From: Chrysomallon squamiferum
Lineage: Eukaryota; Mollusca; Gastropoda; Neomphalida; Peltospiridae
Reading direction: 5' to 3'
NCBI GenBank assembly: GCA_012295275.1
Contig: CM022677.1
Span: forward strand, 27,286,379-27,303,878
DNA: 17,500 nucleotides
Below the pieces are notes generated by a model. It saw nothing but the letters and a program-made list of their open reading frames with translations. It ran no database searches and was not told the origin of the DNA. This document shows, piece by piece, positions 7,763 to 17,354 of the stretch. Both the position numbers and the translations under genes were made by a program. Numbering within the stretch: the first letter of the stretch is position 1; each line of letters starts with the position of its first letter.

Positions 7763-8155
7763 GAAGGAGGAGGAGGACGGGGGGAAGGGGGGGGGGGCAA
7801 ATTAACGCAACGGAGGGTCGTCGTTACGAGAGGGGGGGACAATGAATGTAAGGGATGTAAGGGAGGGGGGGGGGGAAGGGGTAAGGGTGTGGAAACAGGG
7901 AGCTGGAGCGAGGAAGGGGGAGATGGATGGGAGAATGGGGAGAGGGAAATAATTGTGTGAGAATGGATAAAGGGCTGTGAGAAAGGGTGTGAAGGGTTGG
8001 TTGTTAGGATGGGTGGGGGAGTGATTTGAGGAAGGAGGGATGGTTTCGAATAATGAGGCATACGTGAAAGGGGTGGGGGGATGGGTGTAAAGAATGGGAA
8101 GTGGAAGTGGGAAAGGGGGAATGGGGTTTTTTTGTGGAAGAGGGTTGAGATGGGG
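7763..8155. repeat. G-rich, C-poor block with G-quadruplex motifs
   Basis: About 390 bp in which the + strand is rich in G-runs and, from about 7845, nearly free of C. G-runs of 6, 11, 7 and 11 occur at 7779-7875. Four or more GGG tracts with short loops at 7852-7887 satisfy the usual G-quadruplex pattern. Further AAGGG, ATGGG and GTGGGGG units continue to 8155 without a fixed period. The reverse-strand open frame here (7666-8061) is Pro/Ser-rich only because CCC/TCC triplets cannot make stops. I know of no family this belongs to. Confidence 0.85.
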
Positions 8156-8600
8156 AATATTGTTAGCTTCGTTAGATTTATAATTTTGTTTGTTTAATTA
8201 ACACACACAGTTCAGAAGTTTTTTTGTTTGTTTAATGAATGAAACATTCTGTAAAGTAAAACATTGAAATGTTATTATTACTGTTGTTGCTGTTGTTGTT
8301 GTTCTTTTCTTTATTATTATTATCATTTTTTTTTTCATGTTCTGGAGTATTGTCATTAACACACACAGACAAAACTGAACATTTTTATTAAACATTCCAT
8401 CTGCTATGTACCGTTTTGGAACAAAAGTATTAAAAATATTTTATTACTGTACAAATTGTAAAATAATGTTTTTGCATGTCTACAACACATTGCTCCCTAT
8501 AAATGTAAAATATGAATAGCAGATATAATATTTTATTAATTTTTGTTTTTTTAATTTCTTTTAATTTTTTTATACGTATTACAATTAGCCTTTTTAATTA
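8156..8600. other. AT-rich unique island, no gene seen
   Basis: About 440 bp. TTAACACACACAG occurs twice, at 8198-8210 and 8356-8368. A short (TTG)n lies at 8283-8301 and T-runs lie near 8326-8334. I see no gene, and the short direct repeats are too small to define an element. Confidence 0.55.
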
Positions 8601-8643
8601 TTTATTTATTTATTATTGTTATTATTATTATTATTATTATTAC

Positions 8644-8692
<49 letters not shown>

Positions 8693-8745
8693 TACTATTA
8701 TTATTATTATTATTATTACAACTACTATTATTATTATTATTATTT
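8601..8745. repeat. (TTTA)n / (TTA)n microsatellite
   Basis: Four TTTA units lead into about 130 bp of TTA triplets with occasional ACT, GTT and ACA variants. Confidence 0.95.
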
Positions 8746-8825
8746 TCTTTTAAAACTGTATAATCTGTAGATAAGTTTATGAATACAACTTTTATATGTA
8801 TTCGTGAATGAGTCTGTTTATGTAC

Positions 8826-8868
8826 GTGTGTTGTATGCGTGCGTGCCTGCGTGTGTGTGTACGTGCTT
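8826..8868. repeat. Imperfect (TG/CG)n tract
   Basis: Alternating purine-pyrimidine stretch (GTGTG, GCGTGCGTG, GCGTGTGTGTGT), a sequence type known to favour Z-DNA. It sits in a 180-bp unique island (8746-8925) with no gene. Confidence 0.75.
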
Positions 8869-8925
8869 TCATTGTTTCTGGAAAGTTAGTCGAATACTTA
8901 TTAGTGTTGTTCTTATTATGACTAC

Positions 8926-9058
8926 TAGTACTACTACACTTCTATTATTATTATTATCATTATTATTATTATTATTATTATCATTATTATTATTATCATT
9001 ATTATTATTATTATTATTATTATCATTATTATTATCATTATTATCATCATTATTATCA

Positions 9059-9096
<38 letters not shown>

Positions 9097-9098
9097 TT
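8926..9098. repeat. (TTA)n with regular TCA variants
   Basis: About 160 bp of ATT triplets, with ATC at many positions (8958, 8979, 8997, 9023, 9035, 9044 and others). It is preceded by ACT triplets. Spread of one ATC variant by slippage or gene conversion would explain the pattern. Confidence 0.93.
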
Positions 9099-9313
9099 GT
9101 TATAATTATTAATACTGCATAAATAAGAGTTATTAGGAAAGTATTACTGCACAAATTAAATATAATTCGAGTAACTTTAAACTACTCCAAAATTGCTGTT
9201 TGTACACCTTTTTCAACACCTTTTACAGTTTCTGAATTAAATAATTCAAATATTAACATGTGGTTGTGTTTTCATTGGCATGGCAAAAGGTATAACTGTT
9301 ACATTCCGTTTTG
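9099..9313. other. AT-rich unique island, no gene seen
   Basis: About 215 bp of ordinary AT-rich DNA. I see no motif or open frame of note. Confidence 0.55.
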
Positions 9314-9316
9314 TTT

Positions 9317-9347
<31 letters not shown>

Positions 9348-9457
9348 TTTTTTAATTGTGTGTGACGTTATTGTTTTTCCCCAAAATACATTGTACGTAA
9401 AACCGCCATTTTTATTTTTATTTATTTATATTTTATTTTATTTATTTATTTATTTTT
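9314..9457. repeat. Two (TTTA)n runs around a unique spacer
   Basis: TTTA units occur at 9316-9350 and again at about 9407-9455, with a 55-bp spacer that contains TGACGT at 9363-9368. The second run mixes TTTTA and TTTA. Confidence 0.9.
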
Positions 9458-9592
9458 TTGTCTCCTAAAAGACGCAACTCGAACAAACGTGTATTAGAAC
9501 AAATTAACTTTAGTCTTTAGCTCTATATAATATTTTATAATTATTTATAATAATTTTATAATTAATGTGATATTGGAATTTCATAGCTTGCA
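9458..9592. other. AT-rich stretch with a 21-bp local duplication
   Basis: ATTTTATAATTA occurs at 9532-9543 and 9553-9564, with related TTATTTATAATA between. The sequence CTCTATATAATA just upstream resembles a TATA box, but nothing else supports a promoter. Confidence 0.6.
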
Positions 9593-9657
9593 AATATATA
9601 TATATATGTGTGTATGTATGTATGTATGTATGTATGTATATGTATGCATATGTATAC
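9593..9657. repeat. (TA)n - (GTAT)n compound microsatellite
   Basis: TATATATATATAT passes into GTGTGTATGTATG units, about seven GTAT repeats, then TATGCATATGTATA. Confidence 0.94.
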
Positions 9658-9740
9658 AAGAAAAATAATCGATGAAATTAACATTGAACATATACTTTTG
9701 AAAATACGAACTAAAATATGAATCGCATTTTTGTTATGCG

Positions 9741-9770
9741 CGCACACACACACAAACACACGCACATTCA
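9741..9770. repeat. Short (CA)n tract
   Basis: CGCACACACACACA with AAACACACGCACA variants, just before the (ATT)n run. Confidence 0.85.
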
Positions 9771-9785
9771 CGTTCATTATCATTG

Positions 9786-9907
<122 letters not shown>

Positions 9908-9958
9908 CACTATGAGTCAGTACACCAAGTTTAATTTTGACAAAATACATAAACACTA

Positions 9959-10148
9959 CAAACACACACACACACACATGCACATAGGCACACACACACA
10001 CACACCACACAGACACATGCACGTCATACAAAAAAAAACATTAGACACAGAGACACAGACACAGACATACATACACACCACACATACACACACGTATACA
10101 AACACACACACACACACACACACAAAACACACACACACACACACACAC
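9959..10148. repeat. Interrupted (CA)n field
   Basis: Several CA runs (9962-9978, 9990-10006, 10082-10148) are joined by CACAT, CACAG and ACAGACACAG variants and an A8 run near 10030. The best perfect run is at the 3' end. Confidence 0.94.
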
Positions 10149-10407
10149 TATACATGACAGTTTGTCATGTTGCATATGCAAAATAAAATTTCAAACTGAA
10201 CACATCGAGTTAACAAGCTGGAATCTTCACCACTTTTCCAAGTCATTCGTATGAAATAATATTTTAACAAGGAATTTTACATACTAGTACTTATAACTGC
10301 AAGGAAATGTAGCTAATTAGTAAACAGTAACTGGAAGTTCATAAATATAATTACTAATAAAGACAACAATTAATTCATTAAATTGACTGACATAGATTAA
10401 ATAAATA
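10149..10407. other. AT-rich unique island, no gene seen
   Basis: About 260 bp with frequent stops in every frame. I see no RNA gene or regulatory motif. Confidence 0.55.
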
Positions 10408-10413
10408 TACACA

Positions 10414-10464
<51 letters not shown>

Positions 10465-10465
10465 T
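10408..10465. repeat. (CA)n - (TA)n microsatellite
   Basis: About 24 CA units with one CAT variant, ending in CATATATATAT. Confidence 0.95.
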
Positions 10466-10648
10466 ATTCCAAGTCTATCCCATTTTGATCCCTTAATTTA
10501 TTTCACGTTCCAACAAGGGTTCCATTATGTTTGATAAAAATAGTAAATATTTCTATGTCAGATTTCCTGTCATTACAGTAGGTATCGGTTTAAACAACAT
10601 TCTTAATGATATATAAAACGTACGACTAGATACACTTCAACATTCTAG

Positions 10649-10658
10649 GTCACGTGAC
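10649..10658. promoter_or_regulatory. Extended E-box palindrome GTCACGTGAC
   Basis: Second copy of the exact 10-bp palindrome seen at 1168-1177. It lies 18 bp before the first monomer of the satellite, inside a 210-bp unique island (10466-10676) that otherwise holds nothing I can name. Confidence 0.4.
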
Positions 10659-10676
10659 TGGTCAGTGAATCTCCAT

Positions 10677-11897
10677 AAACTAGAGTAATAGTACAGTGTT
10701 GTTACTTAAATAACACGTAATAAACTATAGTAATAGTACTACGTTGTTACGTAATTAACACGTAATAAACTATAGTAATAGTACAGTGTTGTTACGTAAT
10801 TAATACGTAATAAACTATAGTAATAGTACAGTGTTGTTACGTAATTAACACGTAATAAACTATAGTAATAGTACAGTGTTGTTACGTAATTAACACGTAA
10901 TAAACTATAGTAATAGTACAGTGTTGTTACGTAATTAACACGTAATAAACTATAGTAATAGTACAGTGTTGTTACGTAATTAATACGTAATAAACTATAG
11001 TAATAGTACAGTGTTGTTACGTAATAAACTATAGTAATAGTACAGTGTTGTTACGTAATTAACACGTAATAAACTATAGTAATAGACCAGTGTTGTTACG
11101 TAATTAACACGTAATAAACTATAGTAATAGTACAGTGTTGTTACGTAATAAACTATAGTAATAGTAGTGTTGTTACGTAATTAACACGTAATAAAATATA
11201 GTAATAGTACAGTGTTGTTACGTAATTAACACGTAATAAACTATAGTAATAGTACAATGTTGTTACGTAATAAACTATAGTAATAGTACAATGTTGTTAC
11301 GAAATAAACTATAGTAATAGTACAGTGTTGTTACGTAATAAAATATAGTAATAGTACAGTGTTGTTACGTAATTAACACGTAATAAACTATAGTAATAGT
11401 ACAATGTTGTTACGTAATAAACTATAGTAATAGTACAGTGTTGTTACGTAATAAACTATAGTAATAGTACAGTGTTGTTACATAATAAACTATAGTAATA
11501 GTACAGTGTTGTTACGTAATAAACTATAGTAATAGTACAGTGTTGTTACGTAATTAACACGTAATAAACTATAGTAATAGTACAGTGTTGTTACGTAATT
11601 AACACGTAATAAACTATAGTAATAGTACAATGTTGTTACGTAATAAACTATAGTAATAGTACAGTGTTGTTACGTAATAAACTATAGTAATAGTACAACG
11701 TTGTTACGTAATAAACTATAGTAATAGTACAGTGTTGTTACGTAATTAACACGTAATAAACTATAGTAATAGTACAATGTTGTTACGTAATAAACTATAG
11801 TAATAGTACAGTGTTGTTACGTAATAAACTATAGTAATAGTACAGTGTTGTTACGTAATTAACACGTAATAAACTACAGTAATAGTACAGTGTTGTT
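10677..11897. repeat. 34/45-bp satellite array, 30 full copies
   Basis: Tandem array of two monomer lengths that share a 23-bp core (TATAGTAATAGTACAG then TGTTGTT). The core is preceded by one or two copies of an 11-bp module. The 45-bp form carries ACGTAATTAAC followed by ACGTAATAAAC. The 34-bp form carries only ACGTAATAAAC. Taking AAAC as the start, I count 16 long copies (one of 43 bp after a 2-bp loss) and 14 short ones, plus a 27-bp partial copy at 11871-11897. These lengths sum exactly to the array length. Copies 1-7 (10677-10991) are all long, and later copies are mixed. Divergent copies sit at the 5' end (copy 1 GTTACTTAAA, copy 2 TACTACG), as expected for an array edge. GTTACGTAAT is exact in 27 copies. 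There are no unique spacers, so it is not CRISPR-like, and no long frame is open. Confidence 0.97.
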
Positions 11898-11957
11898 TCA
11901 TCATCATCATCGTCATTATTATGTTATGTTAGATTTTAATTTATTATTATTATTATT
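11898..11957. repeat. (TCA)n and (TTA)n short runs
   Basis: TCATCATCATCATCGTCATT directly follows the satellite's last partial copy, then AT-rich DNA and TTATTATTATTATT. Confidence 0.88.
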
Positions 11958-12057
11958 TTCTGTTTCAGTCGCTAGCAAAAAAAAAATAGCCTGTGAACTG
12001 TAAAACAATTCTACACTGAAAAAGACATTTTCAACCGAATACAAAAAAAAAGATACT

Positions 12058-12131
12058 GGAAACAAATAAAGGTAAAAAAAAAAAAAAAATAAAAAATAAA
12101 AAATAAAAACAAAAAGAAGAAGAAGAAGAAG
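12058..12131. repeat. A-rich run with (AAAAAT)n and (GAA)n
   Basis: A 17-A run, three AAAAAAT-type units, then about five GAA triplets. It lies directly upstream of the acceptor-like sequence at 12151-12170. Confidence 0.88.
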
Positions 12132-12170
12132 TTTTCTAAAGAAAGATTTGATTTGTTCTTTTTTTTCCAG

Positions 12171-12214
12171 TTAACAACGAAGACGACAATGAAACATCAG
12201 CCACGCCAAATTAA
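12171..12214 (+). other. Candidate terminal coding exon (weak)
   Basis: The sequence TTTGTTCTTTTTTTTCCAG ending at 12170 is a textbook 3' splice site, and a branch-point-like TTCTAAAG lies 30-35 bp upstream. Reading AAC from 12173 gives an acidic, polar C-terminus-like peptide NNEDDNETSATPN, then TAA at 12212-12214. A second frame from 12171 is open for 41 codons. AATAAA at 12474-12479 could serve as a poly-A signal. No upstream exon can be assigned. I do not recognise the peptide. Confidence 0.15.
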
Positions 12215-12297
12215 ACCAACTCAGTTACAAAATATTTGTCAATTACGCAAATTTTCCCTTCACATTTGTCGCATCACTGCGTACGTATTGGTCTGAC

Positions 12298-12300
<3 letters not shown>

Positions 12301-12340
<40 letters not shown>

Positions 12341-12580
12341 GTAAAGGTGTGAGTGAGTGTGTGTAAATATCTATTTTGTGTATATGTATATGTTTGTGTG
12401 TAAATATATATATGTATATGTTTGTGCATGCATGTATATATATATATATATAAATATATGTGTTTCTAATACGAATAAATATATATTGTTTATATATATA
12501 TATATAAAGAAGTACAAATGATATCGAGTCTCTCTCTCTCTCACACACACGCATACATACACACGTATTTTTTACAAAAA
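12301..12580. repeat. Composite (GT)n, (TA)n, (TC)n, (AC)n field
   Basis: (GT)17 at 12301-12335 is followed by degenerate GTGTGTAAATATATATGTATATG units, TA runs (about 12434-12452, 12494-12508), a short (TC)n (12529-12541) and (AC)n (to about 12565). A GTATATGTTTGTG phrase repeats twice around 12380-12425. Open frames on either strand are artefacts. Confidence 0.9.
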
Positions 12581-12782
12581 TACACACCAGAATACAACAA
12601 CCGTAAATTCACAAATATTCACACATTAAAATGTAGAAACGTAAACAGATCGAAAAAAAACAAAAAAAAAAAAACAAGACAAAACAAACACGCATATAAT
12701 GCTTATTTAGACAACGAAACGAAACCGAACCAAACCAGACCCTTTATTGCAATTAACGACACAATACGAAAAGGTTTTATAG

Positions 12783-12786
<4 letters not shown>

Positions 12787-12824
<38 letters not shown>
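12787..12824. repeat. Poly-A, 38 A
   Basis: Longest homopolymer in the window. The 200 bp before it (12581-12786) are A/C-rich and unique, with A-runs near 12655-12674. No tRNA-like A/B boxes, ORF or target-site duplication mark it as a SINE or LINE tail, though that remains possible. Confidence 0.92.
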
Positions 12825-12826
<2 letters not shown>

Positions 12827-12947
12827 TCGTCAGCTATATTTAGAACATTATTATAGCAAAGTGCGTAAACGTCACGCCTGCGCAGTTCGACTATGTGTGT
12901 ACGTCACTTTACTATTCTAAAACATTTCAATGTATCAGCAGTCGTTA

Positions 12948-13010
12948 ATGGAGATGACAAAAGCGAGTGAAGCAAATAAAACAAAAGTAAATTTAGCTCA
13001 GTGTTTTATT
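12948..13010 (+). other. Candidate first coding exon (weak)
   Basis: An ATG at 12948 opens exactly 21 codons (beginning MEMTKASEAN, ending AQCFI). They are followed by GTAAGTAT at 13011, a near-perfect match to the U1-complementary 5' splice site. Upstream lie ACGTCA half-sites at 12869 and 12901 and a CCTGCGCAG stretch at about 12877, reminiscent of an NRF-1-type half-site. Against it: the Kozak context of the first ATG is poor, there is no TATA box, and the downstream intron would start in (TCTA)n. I do not recognise the peptide. Confidence 0.13.
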
Positions 13011-13093
13011 GTAAGTATACGCGGGTGTTTGACGATGATGCAAAAGTCAACGATGCCAAGATGAATTCTACGAAATACCTCCGCCAGTTTGCC

Positions 13094-13418
<325 letters not shown>

Positions 13419-13436
13419 ATATATATATAATTAATT

Positions 13437-13627
13437 ATCTTTCTGTCTTTCTGCTTGTCTCTCTGTCTTTTTATCTGTCCGTCTATATAAACTATCTGCC
13501 TATCTATCTATATATAATCTGTATCTCTATTTATGCACCCAGTTACTTATCTATATCTCTATCTGTCTTTCTGTCTGTTTGTCTATCTGTCTCTATAACT
13601 GTCTGTCTGTCTGTCTGTCTGTCTGTG
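13437..13627. repeat. (TCTG)n / (TCTA)n tetranucleotide field
   Basis: Continuation of the pyrimidine-rich tetranucleotide DNA on the other side of the (TC)n run. The cleanest stretch is (CTGT)n at about 13599-13627. Confidence 0.92.
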
Positions 13628-13958
13628 TAGCCTGGGCAGGCGCTACTATATAGGCAATCTACGCCACCGTCTAAGGCGCTGATTTCAGGAGGCCCATTTC
13701 TCCAAATCAGCGACAGTTTTGAAAAATAAATAAATACATTTCAGTTTCATTGAAACCAAACTGAGGGCGATAACTCCTCCTTAATTTAAATAGTATAAAC
13801 AAGGAAAGAAATGGCGTCTGTGTGGGGGGTATTTAAATGTCCGTGACAGAAAAATCTCGAATAGGATGATGAAAATAAATATATATATTTTTTAAATATT
13901 GTTTATAAATTTTGAGAACTGATATTTTTTCTGGAGGCGCCAGATATTGTGTATTCCT

Positions 13959-13961
<3 letters not shown>
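13628..13961. other. Unique island; possible DNA-transposon remnant
   Basis: The first 90 bp contain repeated GGCGC and TAGGCAATCTACGCC-type modules (GCAGGCGCTAC, TAAGGCGCTGATTTCAGG). To me these recall terminal regions of some hAT-family elements, where GGCGCC and CCTAGGCAA modules are common. A further TCTGGAGGCGCCAGA lies at 13930-13944. No inverted termini or 8-bp target duplication could be defined. GGGCGATAACTCC at 13765-13777 resembles a GGGAGATAACTCC phrase that I remember as widespread in molluscan genomes. AAATGGCGTC occurs at about 13808. No coding frame. Confidence 0.25.

Positions 13962-14034
<73 letters not shown>
13962..14034. repeat. (AG)36 microsatellite
   Basis: Uninterrupted AG run of 73 bp, complementary to the (TC)89 run about 550 bp upstream. 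Confidence 0.97.
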
Positions 14035-14839
<805 letters not shown>

Positions 14840-14884
14840 ATGACGTACAAAGCGAGTGAAAGCTAAAGTATTTTTATGTGTGTG

Positions 14885-15017
14885 TTAGTAGTAATAATGA
14901 TGGTAGAAGTAGTAGTAGTATGGTAGGACTAGAATTAGTAGAAGTAACTAGCAGTAATAGTAGTATAATAATAGTAATAGTCGTAGTAGCTGTAGTAGTA
15001 GTGGTCGTGATAATAAT
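14885..15017. repeat. Degenerate (AGT)n field
   Basis: Interrupted AGT/GTA/AAT triplets, like those at 3655-4010 and 6640-7110, with the same 3-bp register and the same set of variants (AGC, GGT, CGT). Confidence 0.88.
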
Positions 15018-15275
15018 AAAGCACATTTATCCAAATAATTTTTTTAAATTTTTTTTAAATTTTAAGAAGTAATAAAAAAAAAAAAAAAAAAAAAAAAAAA
15101 TTAAATGATAAATAAATGAATGAATGAATAACAAGAATAAATAAATAAATAGTCGGACGCAGAAACAGACAGACAATCAGAGAGACAGACAGATAGATAG
15201 ATGAATAAAAGTAATAAACCTTCCAAAGTTATCCACTGAAAACTTCAAAACTTTTGAATGATTTTACCAACAGAC
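15018..15275. repeat. T-runs, poly-A(27) and short tetranucleotides
   Basis: TTTTTTT and TTTTTTTT runs (15040-15060) face a 27-A run at 15074-15100 and could form a short hairpin. AAAT/GAAT units (15103-15150) and CAGA/GATA units (15165-15203) follow, then about 70 bp of unique DNA. Confidence 0.82.
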
Positions 15276-16233
15276 AAGAAATCTAATTTAAAAAAAACAA
15301 ACAAAAAAAAAAAGAACAAAAGAAAGATAAATACAACCAAACATGAAACCTAGTTTAAAAAACAAACAAGAAAGAAAGAAAAAAAAACAAACACGAAACC
15401 TAGTTTAAAAAACAAACAAGAAAGAAAGAAAGAAAAACAAACACGAAACCTAGTTTAAAAAACAAACAAGAAAGAAAAAAAGAAAAACAAACATGAAACC
15501 TAGTTTAAAAAAAACAAACAAGAAAAAAAAAGAAAAACAAACATGAAACCTAGTTTAACAAACAAACAAGAAAGAAAGAAAAAAGAAAAACAAACATGAA
15601 ACCTAGTTTAACATTACAAATAAGAAAGAAATAAATAAACGAACATGAAACCTAGTTTAAAATTACATACAAGAAATAAATTTAAAAAACCCCAACATAA
15701 AACCTAGTTTAAAACTACAAACAAGAAAGAAAGAAAAAACAAACATCAAACCTAGTTGAAAACTACAAACAAGAAAGAAAGAAAAAACCAAACATGAAAC
15801 CTAGTTTCAAAATCAAACAAACACGAAAGAAAGGAAGAAAGAAAAACAAACATGAAACCTAGTTTAACAAACAAACAAGAAAGAAAGAAATGAAAAACAA
15901 CCACGAAATCTAGTTTAAAATTACAAACAAGAAATAAATAAATAAATAAAAAACAAACACGAAACCTAGTTTAAAACTACAACCAAGAAATAAATAAATA
16001 AATAAAAAACAAACACGAAACCTAGTTTAAAACTACAAACAAGAAAGAAATAAATAAAAAACAAACATGAAACCTAGTTCAAAATTACAAACAAGAAAGA
16101 AAGAAAGAAAGGAAGATAGAAAAACAAACATGAAACCTAGTTTCAAAAACAAACAAGAAAGAAAGAAAGAAAGAAAGAAAGAAATAAATAAAAGAAAAAC
16201 AAACATGAAACCAAGTTTCAAAAACAAACAAAC

Positions 16234-16265
<32 letters not shown>

Positions 16266-16313
16266 AAAACAAACATGAAACCTAGTTCAAAATTACAAAC
16301 AAGAAAGAACGTA
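15276..16313. repeat. 50-75-bp minisatellite, 18 copies of AAACCTAGTTT type
   Basis: Each unit has a conserved head, AAACATGAAACCTAGTTT or a close variant, then AAAACAAACAAG and a variable (GAAA)n or (AAAT)n tail. I count 18 heads from 15351 (position of the TAG) to 16283, with a degenerate one near 15283. Spacing is 50, 50, 50, 50 at the 5' end, 48-58 in the middle and 63, 75 and 70 at the 3' end, because the GAAA tail lengthens. Single-base variants (ACGAAACC, GTTGAA, CCAAGTTT, GTTCAA) mark individual copies. Frames open across it come from the simple tails. Confidence 0.95.
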
Positions 16314-16675
16314 AAAAAAGGAATCCACAGGAAAAAATTCGACAAACACTGTGAGTAGAAAGTTTGTCGTTGGAGTTGACACATAGTTAACATAGAGAAG
16401 CGATTTTGACGTCTCTTTCTACTTTAATGAGGCTTGAATCGCCAATTTCTGTAGTTCGTTCATCGAATACGTCATCCACAGCGTCGTTACTGCGCCTACG
16501 ACACGTGCACTATAACTACGAAGTACACAAAGAACAGAGCAACGAAAAAAAATATGAAGTAATCGAGAGTGAAAGAAATTTAAAAAAAAAGGATGAAAAA
16601 AAAAAGATAATAAAATAAATTTTGGGAATGAAATAGATAAACACGATAAAATGTGTCAAAAGAGAAACAGAGTAA
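16314..16675. other. Unique island with short hairpin, no gene assured
   Basis: About 360 bp. CGACAAAC at 16340-16347 and GTTTGTCG at 16362-16369 form an 8-bp stem with a 14-nt loop. A frame at 16406-16618 gives 70 residues, the last third of which is Lys/Glu-rich simple sequence. I recognise no domain. ACGTCA-type half-sites occur at 16407 and 16469. Confidence 0.45.
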
Positions 16676-17010
16676 TATAAGGATAGATAAATAGATAAAT
16701 AGATAGATAAATAGGTAGATAGATAGATAGAATGATATATAGATAGACAAAGAGATAAATAAATAGACATGTAGATAGAAACATATTTAGATATATAGTT
16801 AGACAGATAGATAGATTTATAGATAAATAGATCGATCGATAGATAGATAGATTGATAACTAGGTAGATAGATAGATATTTAGATAGATAGAGAGACAGAT
16901 AGAAAGATTTATAGATAAATTAAAAGGAAGATAGATAGATAGATAGATAAGTAGGTAAATAAATAGATAGATAGACAGACAGACAGACAGATAGGTAGTC
17001 AGTCGGATAA
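16676..17010. repeat. Imperfect (GATA)n / (GACA)n field
   Basis: About 330 bp of GATA units mixed with AAATA, GACA and GGTA variants. GATTTATAGATAAAT occurs twice (16813-16827, 16906-16920), showing a 93-bp internal duplication. The 3' part has pure (GACA)n at about 16974-16992. Confidence 0.94.
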
Positions 17011-17031
17011 ATAGTCATTTCACAAATAGAA

Positions 17032-17351
<320 letters not shown>

Positions 17352-17354
<3 letters not shown>

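Noticed and set aside
7666-8061. 131-residue Pro/Ser-rich reverse frame
   Set aside because: The G-rich block cannot form stops on the reverse strand. There is no domain and no start context.
10677-11897. CRISPR array or other direct-repeat/spacer system
   Set aside because: There are no unique spacers. Every monomer is contiguous, and the surrounding DNA is eukaryotic in character.
11950-11968. Splice acceptor TATTATTTTCTGTTTCAG
   Set aside because: The consensus is fair, but the exon would read into an A10 run and a stop within seven codons, with no better frame.
12581-12824. SINE or LINE tail ending in 38 A
   Set aside because: No pol III boxes, reverse-transcriptase frame or flanking target-site duplication could be found.
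16340-16369. Transcription terminator or structured RNA from an 8-bp hairpin
   Set aside because: A short stem with a 14-nt loop and no U-run; a perfect 8-bp stem is not rare in 17.5 kb.
16406-16618. 70-residue frame ending in Lys/Glu-rich sequence
   Set aside because: The last third is A-rich simple sequence and the remainder shows no motif or splice context.
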